Origin: Myxococcota bacterium | GTDB lineage: Bacteria > Myxococcota_A > UBA9160 > SMWR01 | Assembly (NCBI GenBank): GCA_022447545.1 | Contig: JAKVBI010000013.1 | Span: 180,726 to 234,798, forward strand | DNA: 54,073 bases | Direction of reading: 5' to 3' | Made by a program: the position numbers and the translations under genes | Shown: one piece after another, positions 1 through 9,250 of the stretch | Position numbering within the stretch: position 1 is the stretch's first letter | How the letters are laid out: each line of letters opens with the position of its first letter | Notes under the pieces: generated by a model | Databases searched by the model: none | Seen by the model: only the letters and a program-made list of their open reading frames with translations | What the model was told of the DNA's origin: nothing

Positions 1-684
1 ATCGAAACTCTGGAAGCCGCCGAGAAGAGGGCCATCGGTCACGATCCTCTGATTCAGTCAGCGGAGTCGAGCCTTCGACGATCCGAGTCTTCGGTGAGCG
101 AGCGGAAAACCGCTCTCCTTCCCACAGTCGGATTGTCGGCGTCGTTTCAGAATTCCTGGGAGCACTATCGGGTGTTGGACCCCCGGAATTACGGCTCAGA
201 CACCCGTGATTCGAGGACTGGGAGTGTGGGGTTGACGGCCTCGATTCCGATCTATTCCGGAGGCGTCCGTTACTCGTATGTGCGACAGGCGCTACAAGAG
301 CAGGTAGCGGCTCAGCAGAATTCTCTCGAAACGCGGCTCGTTCAACTCGCGACTCTCCGGGGGCTTTGGTACAGCCGCATCGCCTACGAGCGCGTCGTCG
401 AAACCTACGTCGGTGCCCTGGGTGCTGCGCACACCGCAGTCGAGGGGAAGATGCGCGAGTACAAGAATGGAACGACGACCATGCAAGAGGTTCTCCTCGT
501 TCAGGAGAGCCTTTACAATGTTCTCCATGAACGCGCGTCGGCGCTCTTCAACCTGTTCTCTACCGAAGTCTCGCTCCTGCAGTCGTTCGGTACATTCACC
601 GCTGCAGGATTCGATCTTCCAGTAAAACGATACGATCCCGAAAAGTATCGACGGGAAGTCGATGATAAGTGGATTGGATGGTAG
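1..684 (+). CDS. TolC-family outer-membrane channel protein, 3' part only
   Basis: The reading frame is open from the first base of the window to the stop at 682-684 (227 residues), so the start lies to the left. The residues are typical of the second repeat of a TolC-type outer-membrane factor: an amphipathic helix (about 5-40, with 'IGHDPLIQSAESSLRRSES'), a beta segment with alternating aromatic residues ('VGLSASFQNSWEHY', then 'VGLTASIPIYSGG'), and two long helices rich in Ala, Gln and Glu. This family forms the trimeric outer-membrane tunnel that an HlyD adaptor connects to an inner-membrane ABC exporter. HlyD and ABC genes follow about 1.2 kb downstream, so it probably serves export of the modified peptide. 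Inference: outer-membrane exit of the NHLM exporter. Whether it shared a promoter with the exporter cannot be told, because a minus-strand gene lies between them. Confidence 0.82.
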   Translation: METLEAAEKRAIGHDPLIQSAESSLRRSESSVSERKTALLPTVGLSASFQNSWEHYRVLDPRNYGSDTRDSRTGSVGLTASIPIYSGGVRYSYVRQALQEQVAAQQNSLETRLVQLATLRGLWYSRIAYERVVETYVGALGAAHTAVEGKMREYKNGTTTMQEVLLVQESLYNVLHERASALFNLFSTEVSLLQSFGTFTAAGFDLPVKRYDPEKYRREVDDKWIGW

Positions 685-690
685 GAATCC

Positions 691-1758
691 CTAGTGGATC
701 GTCGAAAAGCATCGGATGAGTTCGATGAGGAGGCGGTTGACTCCCGTCATTTTTTCAGGCGGTGTTCGACCGAGCCGAACGATGACCAGGTCGAGAGCGG
801 GGATAATCAGGATGCGTTGCCCATCGTATCCTTCGGCGGAGAAGGTCCCCAGTGTGCTGTTGGGAGCGAGCCAGAAGTGAGCGCCATATGCCTGATTGGG
901 GTCCGCAGGGGCTGGAGTTCGAGCAAAATCGACCCAGCCCTCGGGAAGAACTCGGCCGCTTTCCCAGGTTCCGTTGCGTAGGTAGAGGTACCCGAAGCGC
1001 GCGAAATCCCGGGCTGTCGCAAACACATAAGACGAGCCGATGAAGGTGCCGGATCCATCGAAGCGGGGTTTTGCGCTCTGTATGCCGAGGGGATGAAAAA
1101 GCTCTTTCTGCATGAAATCGAGAGCTTCCTCTTTGCCTCCACCGATGACTCGACCAACGATCGAAGAAAGCAATAAGCTGTCGCCACTCGAGTAGGAATG
1201 GTGGGTACCTGGTAGGTGCTCCATGGGCCGCGAAGTCGCGTAGGCGGCCATGTCCTTGCGCCCCGATCCGAATAGCATCTCGCGAGCATCCGACGATGGG
1301 TCGTCGTAGTTTTCCTCGAAGCGAAGGCCACTGCTCATCTGCAGTAGATGCCTCACCGTAATCCTTCGCCGAAGATCAGCCCCATCGGACCATTCGGAAA
1401 TCAGGTCTGGGGTATCCAGGTCAATCAGGTGCTTTCCGACGAGAACTCCAACGACCGCATGAAGGATGCTCTTTGCAATCGACCATGACCGCAGAGTGCT
1501 CGCTTGGTCGAATTCGTCCCCGTACCGTTCCGCCACGATTCTTCCATGGTGAACGATGAGAATCGCATGGGTTTCACCAAGAATGGACTGCGAGTCGGGC
1601 GAGAAAGCCGTGGCCATGGTCTGTGCCAAACGCTGCCGGGCCGGCCCTTCGACAGGTTCCGAGTGGCTCCACTCCACGATGGGCCACTCTACGCCGAACG
1701 GCTGTTCAGGAAGGCGAATCAAGGAGGCCATGACAACCGTTTCGTTCGAAACTTCCAT
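691..1758 (-). CDS. Beta-lactamase-fold serine hydrolase (class C / esterase-like)
   Basis: A 355-residue protein of the beta-lactamase/transpeptidase-like serine hydrolase superfamily. The nucleophile motif SxxK is SIAK at residues 93-96 inside 'LRSWSIAKSILHAVVG'. The second motif is Tyr189-Ser-Ser in 'HHSYSSGDSLLLS'. A C-terminal 'EGYDGQ' element takes the place of the KTG/HxG motif. I see no signal peptide, so a cytoplasmic esterase, amidase or peptidase is more likely than a periplasmic beta-lactamase. The gene is on the opposite strand between the TolC fragment and the HlyD adaptor. It ends 7 bases after the TolC stop and its start is about 100 bp from the divergent HlyD start. Met10 (1731) is an alternative start. 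The substrate is unknown; a role in the neighbouring peptide pathway is possible but unsupported. Confidence 0.85.
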   Translation of the reverse strand: MEVSNETVVMASLIRLPEQPFGVEWPIVEWSHSEPVEGPARQRLAQTMATAFSPDSQSILGETHAILIVHHGRIVAERYGDEFDQASTLRSWSIAKSILHAVVGVLVGKHLIDLDTPDLISEWSDGADLRRRITVRHLLQMSSGLRFEENYDDPSSDAREMLFGSGRKDMAAYATSRPMEHLPGTHHSYSSGDSLLLSSIVGRVIGGGKEEALDFMQKELFHPLGIQSAKPRFDGSGTFIGSSYVFATARDFARFGYLYLRNGTWESGRVLPEGWVDFARTPAPADPNQAYGAHFWLAPNSTLGTFSAEGYDGQRILIIPALDLVIVRLGRTPPEKMTGVNRLLIELIRCFSTIH

Positions 1759-1860
1759 TTGGCGATGTTCTTTGAATGGAGCACCTGGAAACCTGCATCG
1801 ACTCTAGTCATCGTGAATGTTGGGAACAGTTCAGTACCACAGGAGTGCTACATTTACCGC

Positions 1861-3141
1861 GTGGCTTCCGAATCGCCTGGCAAGAATCCCCGTCGGTCCG
1901 GTGGAGAGAGCACGCGTTCGTTCGAGTCTCCTGAGCAGCTCGACGCGATGCTGTCCATTGTTTCGCCTCGAGGCTGGATTTGGATAGGAACGATTGGGCT
2001 TGTGATCATTGCCCTATTGATTTGGTCGTTCATGGGACGGATCACCTTCCGAGCGACCGGTGTAGGGGTGGTTCTCAAGAAGAATAGCGTTCTCTACGAC
2101 ATCAAGGCCCCTTCTGGGGGAATTGTCCTCGATATCGACGTCGAGGTGGGGCAACCGGTGAGCGCTTCGACACGGCTCGCACGTATTGGTTTCCCTGCAC
2201 GGGAAACTGAACGAATTGCAAGTGGAAGGCTCCTACGGGAAGTCGAACAACAGTTTGTGCGACAGCAGGAGTTCATGGCCGAAGACATTCCGCGCCGCGA
2301 AGAAGACCTGCTCAAGAAGGTCAGTGCGCGACGAAAAACGGAAGAATCGGACCAACAGCTCGTTCATTTCCTACGCGCTCTCGAATCGACGCAGTCAAAG
2401 GAACTGGAAAAGGGATATATCACTCGTCAGCAGCTCGAGTCGACTCTCAACCAACTTCACCAGGCGGAGTCGTCACTTCGGTCAACCCAAAACGAAATCC
2501 GGACTTTGGAAACGGATTTTTCGGAGTATGTGAACCAGCAAACGGCCACTCTGGAGCAGCTCCGCCAGCAGGTTCTGGAAACCAAAGGAAGTCTGGAAAA
2601 ACTCGAAGTTTCATTGCTCGAAGGATCGATCATCCAGAGTCCGGTGACGGGAACGGTGGTCGAAGTCGACGTCAACCAAGGTCAGCGGATTTCTGCTGGA
2701 GCGCAGATCGTCGTGATCGAACAGGCGAGCGAAGGTCTTCAAGTACGAGGTTATTTCGACAACAAAGACGGAAAGAAACTCGGTGCTGGGATGAAGGCGC
2801 ATGTCGCACCGAATTCGGTCGAGAGGGACATCTACGGGACCATTGACGCCCGGATCGAAAAAGTCGACCCAGTACCCGTGAGTCGAGAGGGTCTGCAGCG
2901 TGTATTGGCTGATCCGGATCTCGTTGCCCAAATGATGCAGGGGGGGGCTCCCATCGCCGCCAGTCTAGGGCTCGTTTCAGATCCCACGACTTACAGCAAG
3001 CTTCGATGGACTTCGTCGGTAGGGCCTAGACAGATGATCACGCCAGGTACGACAGTGGGAATCCGGGCAGTCGTTCGTACCGTCCGACCTATCGATCTCG
3101 TCGTTCCACTTTATGAGACTTGGATAGCGGGGTCCGAGTGA
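1861..3141 (+). CDS. NHLM bacteriocin-system HlyD-type secretion adaptor
   Basis: Periplasmic adaptor (membrane fusion protein) that links the inner-membrane peptide exporter to TolC. I choose the GTG at 1861 (426 residues, about the usual length for NHLM adaptors). AGGAG at 1841-1845 lies upstream at a rather long 15-base spacing. The frame is open back to 1504, but that part is antisense to the serine hydrolase. Residues about 20-57 hold the family-like N-terminus 'ESPEQLDAMLSIVSPRGWI' and one transmembrane helix. A split lipoyl/barrel-sandwich region follows (72-105 and about 250-290), separated by a long coiled coil of about 110-250 rich in Glu, Gln and Arg. The C-terminal part is beta-rich. 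It overlaps the next gene by 4 bases, so translation is coupled. Confidence 0.88.
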   Translation: MASESPGKNPRRSGGESTRSFESPEQLDAMLSIVSPRGWIWIGTIGLVIIALLIWSFMGRITFRATGVGVVLKKNSVLYDIKAPSGGIVLDIDVEVGQPVSASTRLARIGFPARETERIASGRLLREVEQQFVRQQEFMAEDIPRREEDLLKKVSARRKTEESDQQLVHFLRALESTQSKELEKGYITRQQLESTLNQLHQAESSLRSTQNEIRTLETDFSEYVNQQTATLEQLRQQVLETKGSLEKLEVSLLEGSIIQSPVTGTVVEVDVNQGQRISAGAQIVVIEQASEGLQVRGYFDNKDGKKLGAGMKAHVAPNSVERDIYGTIDARIEKVDPVPVSREGLQRVLADPDLVAQMMQGGAPIAASLGLVSDPTTYSKLRWTSSVGPRQMITPGTTVGIRAVVRTVRPIDLVVPLYETWIAGSE

Positions 3142-5318
3142 ACGGCATTGGTGGCCTGCTCAAGGGCACGTTCAACCTCCGTACGCGAGTACCGACCTTC
3201 CTGCAAATGGAAGCCGTGGAGTGCGGTGCTGCGGCATTGGGTGCGATTCTCGCCCACCATGGGCGTTGGGTTGCTCTTGAAGAGCTTCGAGTGACCACCG
3301 GCGTATCCAGGGATGGGGCGAACGCCGGAAATCTGGTGAAGGCAGCGCGCAGTTATGGGCTCGAGGCGTCTGGGATGCGAGTCGATGCAGAGCAGGTGCT
3401 GTCTCTTCCGATGCCCTTCATTGTCTTTTGGAACGCCAATCATTTTGTTGTCGTCGACGGAGTCGGTGGTAACTACGTTCGCTTGATGGATCCATCTTCC
3501 GGACCACGAAAGGTCACGAAAGAAGAATTCGGAAAGGCTTACAGCGGCGTTGCTCTACAGATAAATCCCGGGCCTGACTTCGAGCCGGGCGGATCCAGGC
3601 AGGGAACATTGAGTCTGCTGTTGCCTCGGATTCGGCATTCGTTGGATGCGGTCAGCGCCGTCATGGTCGTCACTCTTTTCCTGGTCATCCCTGGATTGAT
3701 CGCACCGGCCGTGGTCAAGAGCTTCATCGATGATGTTTTGAGCCGTGGCTATTACTCGTGGATCATTCCCTTGTTATTGGGCCTTCTGTTGGCTGCAATC
3801 TTCAACGGCGTCCTGATCTTCTTTCAGCAACTCTTCCTCTTGCGACTCGAAACAAAGCTTACAGTGGCAACCGCGAGTGAGCTGTTTTGGCATACGCTTC
3901 GAGTTCCCGTTTCGTTCTACGATCAGCGTTATGCCGGTGACGTTGCGACCCGAGTCGCATCGTGTCATCGATTGGCAGAACTTCTCTCAGGGCCTCTATC
4001 CACGAATGCTGTGAATGTCTTCTTGATCGGATTCTATGGAATCGTGATGGCGCTCTACAGCGTTCCGCTGACGTTGATCGTCGTGGTGATGTCGAGTCTC
4101 AATATCGCATCTGTTCGATTGGCCAGTCGGAGCCTGCGGGATTTGAATACCAATTTGCTCAATAAAAAGGCCAAGCTAAACGGAGCGGCGATGGCCGGTA
4201 TTCGATCCATCGAGACCATCAAGGCAACTGGGTCCGAATCCGATTTTTTTCAACTCTGGGCTGGCTATCAGACGGCAGGTGTGAACGGTGAGCAGAAGCT
4301 GGGCCAGCTGTCGTCGTTGTTGGGGGCGTCCCCATCTCTCGTGTCTCGCTTGACCACGGCACTGGTTCTCGGTGTGGGCGGGGTCCTGATTATCGAGGGT
4401 CATTTGACCATGGGGGCATTGATTGCGTTTCAGCTGCTGATGGCTCATTTCACGGCGCCGATTCAAAGTCTCGTAGCGTTCGGTTCCCAGATTCAACAGA
4501 TTCGCGGAGATTTGAGTCGGATTCAGGACGTCATCGATCACCCCGTGGATCCTCTCACTGAAATTCGACCCCTCGCAACCGATGAACCCGTGCAAAAATT
4601 GACGGGATCCGTCGAGCTTCGGGGAATTGGATTTCAATACGGTCCACTCGATCCGCCCTTGATCGAAGATTTCAATCTGTCGCTCGAACCTGGAAGTCGT
4701 GTTGCATTGGTCGGGGGGTCGGGTAGTGGGAAGACGACGATTGCGAAATTGATTCTTGGAATCGTTCAGCCAACGAAGGGCGAAGTGCTTTTCGATGGTG
4801 AACGCATCACGAAAATTCCTCGAGAGCTGTTTACATCCTCTGTTTCCTCGGTCGACCAGGAGATATTTCTCTTCGAGAGTTCAGTCAACGAGGCGATCCG
4901 GCTCTGGGATACGACTGTGGGCCGGGATGACGTGTTGAAAGCTGCCCGCGATGCGTGCATCCACAAAGAGATCGCTTCCAGGCCCGGTGGCTACGAGGGT
5001 TCGGTGGTCGAGAACGGCTCTAATTTCAGCGGCGGACAGCGTCAGCGAATCGAAATCGCCCGAGCACTCGCCAAGAACCCCACCATCTGCGTACTCGACG
5101 AGGCAACTGCAGCATTGGATGCAGTCACCGAGAAGAGAATCGACGACAATCTTCGACGGCGCGGCATCACTTGCGTAATCGTGGCGCATCGATTGAGCAC
5201 GATCAGAGATTGCGATGAAATCATTGTTCTGGACCGGGGAAGTGTCGTTGAACGCGGCACCCACGATTCTCTGATGGCGGAAAATGGGCGCTACTCAGAA
5301 TTGGTTGCGTTGCAGTAA
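3138..5318 (+). CDS. NHLM-type peptidase-containing ABC transporter (C39 protease, permease, ATPase)
   Basis: Inner-membrane exporter that removes a leader peptide and pumps out the core. Residues 1-140 form a C39 papain-like peptidase: Gln23 (oxyanion), Cys29 in 'FLQMEAVECGAAALG', His102 in 'WNANHFVVVDG' and Asp118 in 'LMDPSSG'. Six transmembrane segments follow (about 165-440). The nucleotide-binding domain has Walker A 'GGSGSGKTT', signature 'FSGGQRQR' and Walker B 'CVLDEATAALD'. The GTG at 3138 shares bases with the previous stop (GTGA), which supports it over the TTG at 3120. The protease predicts a double-Gly-type or similar leader cut in the substrate. The architecture matches the first ABC protein of NHLM/proteusin clusters. 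All catalytic residues are present. Confidence 0.93.
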   Translation: MNGIGGLLKGTFNLRTRVPTFLQMEAVECGAAALGAILAHHGRWVALEELRVTTGVSRDGANAGNLVKAARSYGLEASGMRVDAEQVLSLPMPFIVFWNANHFVVVDGVGGNYVRLMDPSSGPRKVTKEEFGKAYSGVALQINPGPDFEPGGSRQGTLSLLLPRIRHSLDAVSAVMVVTLFLVIPGLIAPAVVKSFIDDVLSRGYYSWIIPLLLGLLLAAIFNGVLIFFQQLFLLRLETKLTVATASELFWHTLRVPVSFYDQRYAGDVATRVASCHRLAELLSGPLSTNAVNVFLIGFYGIVMALYSVPLTLIVVVMSSLNIASVRLASRSLRDLNTNLLNKKAKLNGAAMAGIRSIETIKATGSESDFFQLWAGYQTAGVNGEQKLGQLSSLLGASPSLVSRLTTALVLGVGGVLIIEGHLTMGALIAFQLLMAHFTAPIQSLVAFGSQIQQIRGDLSRIQDVIDHPVDPLTEIRPLATDEPVQKLTGSVELRGIGFQYGPLDPPLIEDFNLSLEPGSRVALVGGSGSGKTTIAKLILGIVQPTKGEVLFDGERITKIPRELFTSSVSSVDQEIFLFESSVNEAIRLWDTTVGRDDVLKAARDACIHKEIASRPGGYEGSVVENGSNFSGGQRQRIEIARALAKNPTICVLDEATAALDAVTEKRIDDNLRRRGITCVIVAHRLSTIRDCDEIIVLDRGSVVERGTHDSLMAENGRYSELVALQ

Positions 5319-8300
5319 TGAGAGCGTTGGAAGTTCAGAGTGCTCCGGATCTTGCTCGTGCAATCGCCGAGTCGTTGGGTTCGTTGGGGTCCATCGTGGA
5401 GGCGGGTTCGAATACTCCGATCGATCTCGCGGAGAATGATTCCAGCTGGCTCGTTCTATCGGGTTCGGTAGCGGTATTCATCGTCGATGATGAAAACCCT
5501 AGGCGTCGCCTGCTTTATCGAGCGGAGTCCGGCGGGATGATCTTTGGGCTCGGTGATCGAGAGATCGCATTCATGGAGGGAGCGAAGCTCATCGCAGTTC
5601 CGACCAACGGCGCCGAGTTGATTCCGGTGAACGCCAGCGAGTTGATCGATGCTCTGACTGATCTTGACGATCAAGGCTCAGCTTGCCGCTTTGTCGACGG
5701 AGTCATCGCATCCCTGATTGAGACGATCTCGGAATTTTTTTCGGTGCCCATTTCTGCTCGGAGGCTGATCGTTGATTCTGAGGTTTCTCTATCAGCCGGT
5801 GAACAGATTTTCGCAGACCAGAATATTCTCTGGGTCCAAAACCCCGAGAGCTCGATCAAGTGGGGAGGAGAATTTTCGGACGGGGCGAATACTTCGGGTG
5901 CAGTCGGAGGAGAGAGTTTCTGGATTCCCGTAGTTCCTGAATGGTGTTGGTCGATCAGTCGAGACATTGACCTGATGACAATTTCCACTTCGCACCGAAT
6001 TAGGACCGGAAATCTTTCTCGAGATATTCGGTCATTCCACGAGACTCTCCTGATCGTTGGAAGGTCCATCTACCGGAAGGAGGATGGCCTAGACCAGGCT
6101 TCGATACGGCGTTCGCAGCGGGTTCGCGATGGAAAATTCGACGCATCGTTTCGAGCCATGACGAGATCGCTTGCCTCTCGAAAACGGCATGATTCAGATG
6201 CAACGCAAACGCCTGTCGCTCGCGCGATGGAAATCGTTTGTCGCGCAACTGGTTTTGCGCTCAATCTCAGTGAAGCCGAGAGTATTGAATTCGAGGGAAT
6301 CCCCGACCCTGTAGCATCCATCGCTGATCGAGGAGGATGCCTCTTTAGACGAGTCAAGCTCGTCGGCAGCTGGTGGCGTGAGGACCATGGTCCCATGCTG
6401 GCGTTCCATGGAGGATCTCGTCAACCGGTTGCACTTCTTCCGCGTAGAAATTCCAAACAGTACGTCCTCGTCGAACCTGTGAGTGGACGGTCGGAAATCG
6501 TCGATGACGCCATTGCGGCGGATATGAGTTCAGATGGGCACCTGTTTTTCAGATCGCTTCCGGATGGCGAGATATCGCCTTGGAAATTGGTTCGCATCGG
6601 TGCGTTCGGGAGCCGCCGTGATCTCTTGCGGATCGGCTGTTTGATCCTGTTGGGTGGTTTGCTCTCTCTTGTGCTTCCCGTGGTGACAGGCTGGATCATG
6701 GATCCAGTGATACCGAACGCGGAGTTGTCGAATCTCACCGCGCTGACCCTGGCGATTGCAGTTACGGGAGTCGCCTCGGTTGGATTCTCTTATGTCCAAG
6801 GTCTTGCGACATTGCGCATCGAAGGCCGTATGCAGAATATTGTTCAGTCGGCTGTTTGGGACCGGCTGTTGAAACTACCTGTCGATTTCTTCCGAAATTA
6901 TTCCGTTGGTGATCTGGTGAATCGCGCTGACGGGATCGATTCGATGCGGAGCTTCGTCTCCACAAGCGTCTTGCATACAATTCTTCACAGCGTCTCCATC
7001 GTATTCAGTCTGGGTTTGATGTTGTATTACGATTGGCGCTTGAGCTTGGCGGTAATCGTTATCGCATTGACTTACGCCTGTTTGGCGATTCCCGTTGGAT
7101 TTCGGTTCATCGATATCACGCGATCTATGATGAACATCAACGGGCGATTGCAGGGTGTAGTGCTGCAACTTTTGACTGCTATTCAGAAAATCAGAATTGC
7201 CGGTGCTGAACAACACGCATTCATTCATTGGTCCAGTCGGTTCAGTGACCTCATAGATCTCACCTACCGGCAACGGTTGTTGAACAACTTTCTCGTGGTG
7301 ACGAAATCAATCATCCGGGTGATGACGATTGCCATCGTGATCGCCGTACTCGCATGGCAAGGGGATGTTCTGTTTTCCATCTTCGACCCAGATACGGAAT
7401 GGGAGAGAGAAACAGCTCTGGGTGCGATTCCATTGTCGACATCCCACTTCATTTCTTTTCATGTTGCCCTGGGTCAATTCATGGGCGGAGCCTTTTCGCT
7501 GACGGAGCTCTGGGTCAAGTTGTTGAACCTGACTCCCGTCTATGAACGGGTCATGCCAATCTTGACAGCATCCGAGGAGAATTCGGAGGCGACGGAAGTC
7601 ATCGAAGACGTTTCTGGCCGAATCGAATTTGCAAACGTTGGCTTCAGTTACGCGCCCGATCTACCTAGTGTTTTGAATGGTGTTTCGTTCACCGTCGAAC
7701 CACAGCAAATGGTTGCCATCGTCGGGGCCTCCGGGGCGGGGAAATCGACGGTAGTCCGGCTTCTCTTGGGTTTTGAGGAGCCAGACTTTGGATCGATCTA
7801 CATCGATGACAAGGACCTGCGATCCATTGATAAGAAGGCGATGAGAAAGAGAATTGGTGCCGTCCTGCAGGAGAGTCGCATCCTTTCGGGTTCCATCTTT
7901 CACAACATCGCAGGTGGAAGTGGCGCGAGTCTGGATGATGCTTGGGAGGCGGCACGTTTGGCAGGAATCGCTCGCGATATTGAAGCCATGCCCATGGGAA
8001 TGGAGACGTTCCTTGGTGAAGGGGCAACGAATATCTCTGGCGGTCAGCGGCAAAGAATTGCTGCGGCGAGGGCTCTCGTAGGGAAGCCCCGGCTTGTTGT
8101 TTTCGACGAAGCGACGAGTGCTTTGGACAACGAGACTCAGCGGCATGTCTCTGAGAGCATTGGCCGGCTCAATGCTACGCGATTCGTCGTCGCACATCGG
8201 TTGAGCACGATCGTGGGAGCCGACCAGATCCTTGTTATGGACAAGGGACGCATCGTCGAATCAGGAAGCTACGAGGAACTCCTGGCAAAGGAGGGTTCCT

Positions 8301-8332
8301 TCACTCAATTGGCTCGGCGGCAAATCTTGTGA
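5318..8332 (+). CDS. NHLM-type ABC transporter, second subunit with long N-terminal domain
   Basis: A 1004-residue ABC half-transporter that probably pairs with the preceding C39-ABC protein. The first 420 or so residues have no transporter signature; they are acidic, with a beta-rich cyclic-nucleotide-domain-like start ('WLVLSGSVAVFIVDD'). This is the layout of the second ABC protein in NHLM bacteriocin systems. Transmembrane segments run from about 425 to 740. The ATPase has Walker A 'GASGAGKST', signature 'ISGGQRQR' and Walker B 'LVVFDEATSALD', followed by the H-loop 'VVAHRLS'. The start ATG overlaps the previous TAA by one base (TAATG), so the two are co-translated. The role of the N-terminal domain is unknown; in this family it may recognise cargo or leader peptide (inference). 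Confidence 0.92.
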   Translation: MRALEVQSAPDLARAIAESLGSLGSIVEAGSNTPIDLAENDSSWLVLSGSVAVFIVDDENPRRRLLYRAESGGMIFGLGDREIAFMEGAKLIAVPTNGAELIPVNASELIDALTDLDDQGSACRFVDGVIASLIETISEFFSVPISARRLIVDSEVSLSAGEQIFADQNILWVQNPESSIKWGGEFSDGANTSGAVGGESFWIPVVPEWCWSISRDIDLMTISTSHRIRTGNLSRDIRSFHETLLIVGRSIYRKEDGLDQASIRRSQRVRDGKFDASFRAMTRSLASRKRHDSDATQTPVARAMEIVCRATGFALNLSEAESIEFEGIPDPVASIADRGGCLFRRVKLVGSWWREDHGPMLAFHGGSRQPVALLPRRNSKQYVLVEPVSGRSEIVDDAIAADMSSDGHLFFRSLPDGEISPWKLVRIGAFGSRRDLLRIGCLILLGGLLSLVLPVVTGWIMDPVIPNAELSNLTALTLAIAVTGVASVGFSYVQGLATLRIEGRMQNIVQSAVWDRLLKLPVDFFRNYSVGDLVNRADGIDSMRSFVSTSVLHTILHSVSIVFSLGLMLYYDWRLSLAVIVIALTYACLAIPVGFRFIDITRSMMNINGRLQGVVLQLLTAIQKIRIAGAEQHAFIHWSSRFSDLIDLTYRQRLLNNFLVVTKSIIRVMTIAIVIAVLAWQGDVLFSIFDPDTEWERETALGAIPLSTSHFISFHVALGQFMGGAFSLTELWVKLLNLTPVYERVMPILTASEENSEATEVIEDVSGRIEFANVGFSYAPDLPSVLNGVSFTVEPQQMVAIVGASGAGKSTVVRLLLGFEEPDFGSIYIDDKDLRSIDKKAMRKRIGAVLQESRILSGSIFHNIAGGSGASLDDAWEAARLAGIARDIEAMPMGMETFLGEGATNISGGQRQRIAAARALVGKPRLVVFDEATSALDNETQRHVSESIGRLNATRFVVAHRLSTIVGADQILVMDKGRIVESGSYEELLAKEGSFTQLARRQIL

Positions 8333-8347
8333 CGCGTACATGAATCG

Positions 8348-9049
8348 ATGAATGAAATTTTCAGGATTGAAGCAATCGATCACTCTGACTGCGAGCGGGT
8401 AAGGTCAACACTGCTTCAGCTTTCCGAGTTCTGGCGAAAGAGAAACACGAAACTGCCACTATTCACCCTCGGTGCAGCCACATACATTGATTCTCGGCCC
8501 GATCTCAAGACCTACTACGGATATGTGAAAAGTGACAATCCAATTCTTTGGGAGCACTTCGAATGGGTCTATCAACGTCTGGTGGTAGCACTGGGGAAAT
8601 ACATCGGGGGACCTATCAACTTCGATCACGACCAGGCAGTTCCGGGTTTTCATCTGTATCGATTCCATCCTGCCTTTGAAAAGAACATTGCGGAGATTCA
8701 TTTCGATCGGCAGCAGACCCGGCTCCGATGGCCGGAGAATGCGGAGATTGACTGGTCAGATCCGATATCATTCACCCTTCCCATTGCGCTGCCCAGGACC
8801 GGGGGAGGACTTCATACCTGGGAGATCGATTGGCAAGAATTTCGCGAGGCGGGAAGTGAAGCTCGCAAGCTTCTGATTAGGGATTCCAGTAAGACTCTTC
8901 ATGTCTATCGACTTGGAGAGTTGGTCGTGCATTCGGGAAACCAGTTACATCAAGTCGCTCCCGGAGTTCATCTCTCCCCTGAAGACGAACGATTTACTCT
9001 TCAGGGGCATGGTCTTTACTGCGATGGTGCTTGGCGATTGTACTGGTAG
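8348..9049 (+). CDS. Putative Fe(II)/2-oxoglutarate-dependent oxygenase in RiPP operon
   Basis: A 233-residue protein that starts 15 bases after the ABC gene. Three elements fit a cupin-fold Fe(II)/2OG oxygenase: a facial HxD motif (His118, Asp120 in 'AEIHFDRQQ'), a distal His (His201 in 'VVHSGNQLHQVAP', with His195 as alternative) and an Arg (Arg215 in 'DERFTLQGHG') suited to binding the 2OG carboxylate. The 'GGGLHTWEIDW' strand fits between them. Polytheonamide-type clusters contain a hydroxylase of this superfamily acting on the core peptide, so side-chain hydroxylation is the likely role (inference). The assignment rests on motif spacing only; I cannot name a close family. The operon position supports a tailoring function rather than a household one. 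Confidence 0.68.
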   Translation: MNEIFRIEAIDHSDCERVRSTLLQLSEFWRKRNTKLPLFTLGAATYIDSRPDLKTYYGYVKSDNPILWEHFEWVYQRLVVALGKYIGGPINFDHDQAVPGFHLYRFHPAFEKNIAEIHFDRQQTRLRWPENAEIDWSDPISFTLPIALPRTGGGLHTWEIDWQEFREAGSEARKLLIRDSSKTLHVYRLGELVVHSGNQLHQVAPGVHLSPEDERFTLQGHGLYCDGAWRLYW

Positions 9050-9139
9050 TCACTCGTTCATTGCCCAAACAGGTTTTAATCCCGACTGATACCATCCAAT
9101 TTGTGACAAAACGATCGAGGTCAGTCTATCCTACGACGT

Positions 9140-9211
9140 ATGGACGACGTGGAGGTTGAGGAGAGTGCTGTTCCTCTACAGGCAGGGTTTGAAACGCATG
9201 GGGAACCCTGA
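9140..9211 (+). other. Tiny open frame (23 codons) in the oxygenase-epimerase gap
   Basis: The 201-base gap 9050-9250 between the oxygenase and the epimerase is the largest inside the operon. It holds one short ATG frame at 9140 encoding an acidic 23-residue peptide (starts MDDVEVEESAVPLQ, ends with Pro before TGA). I see no Shine-Dalgarno of note, no leader motif and no modifiable repeat, so it does not look like the missing precursor. It is listed so the gap is accounted for; it is probably not a gene. Confidence 0.12.
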
Positions 9212-9250
9212 GAAGAGTGGAATGTCAATCCAGCGGTCGTCGAGGCGCAT

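Noticed and set aside
1504-1860. Upstream extension of the HlyD adaptor frame
   Set aside because: It is antisense to the serine hydrolase and adds 119 residues that adaptors lack. The GTG at 1861 gives the normal length.
7661-8197. A 178-codon minus-strand frame inside the second ABC gene
   Set aside because: It lies opposite the ATPase domain with intact Walker and signature motifs. It has no ribosome site or family signal.
9140-9211. Short acidic peptide frame considered as the missing RiPP precursor
   Set aside because: At 23 residues it is far too short for a proteusin leader and core, and it has no leader motif.
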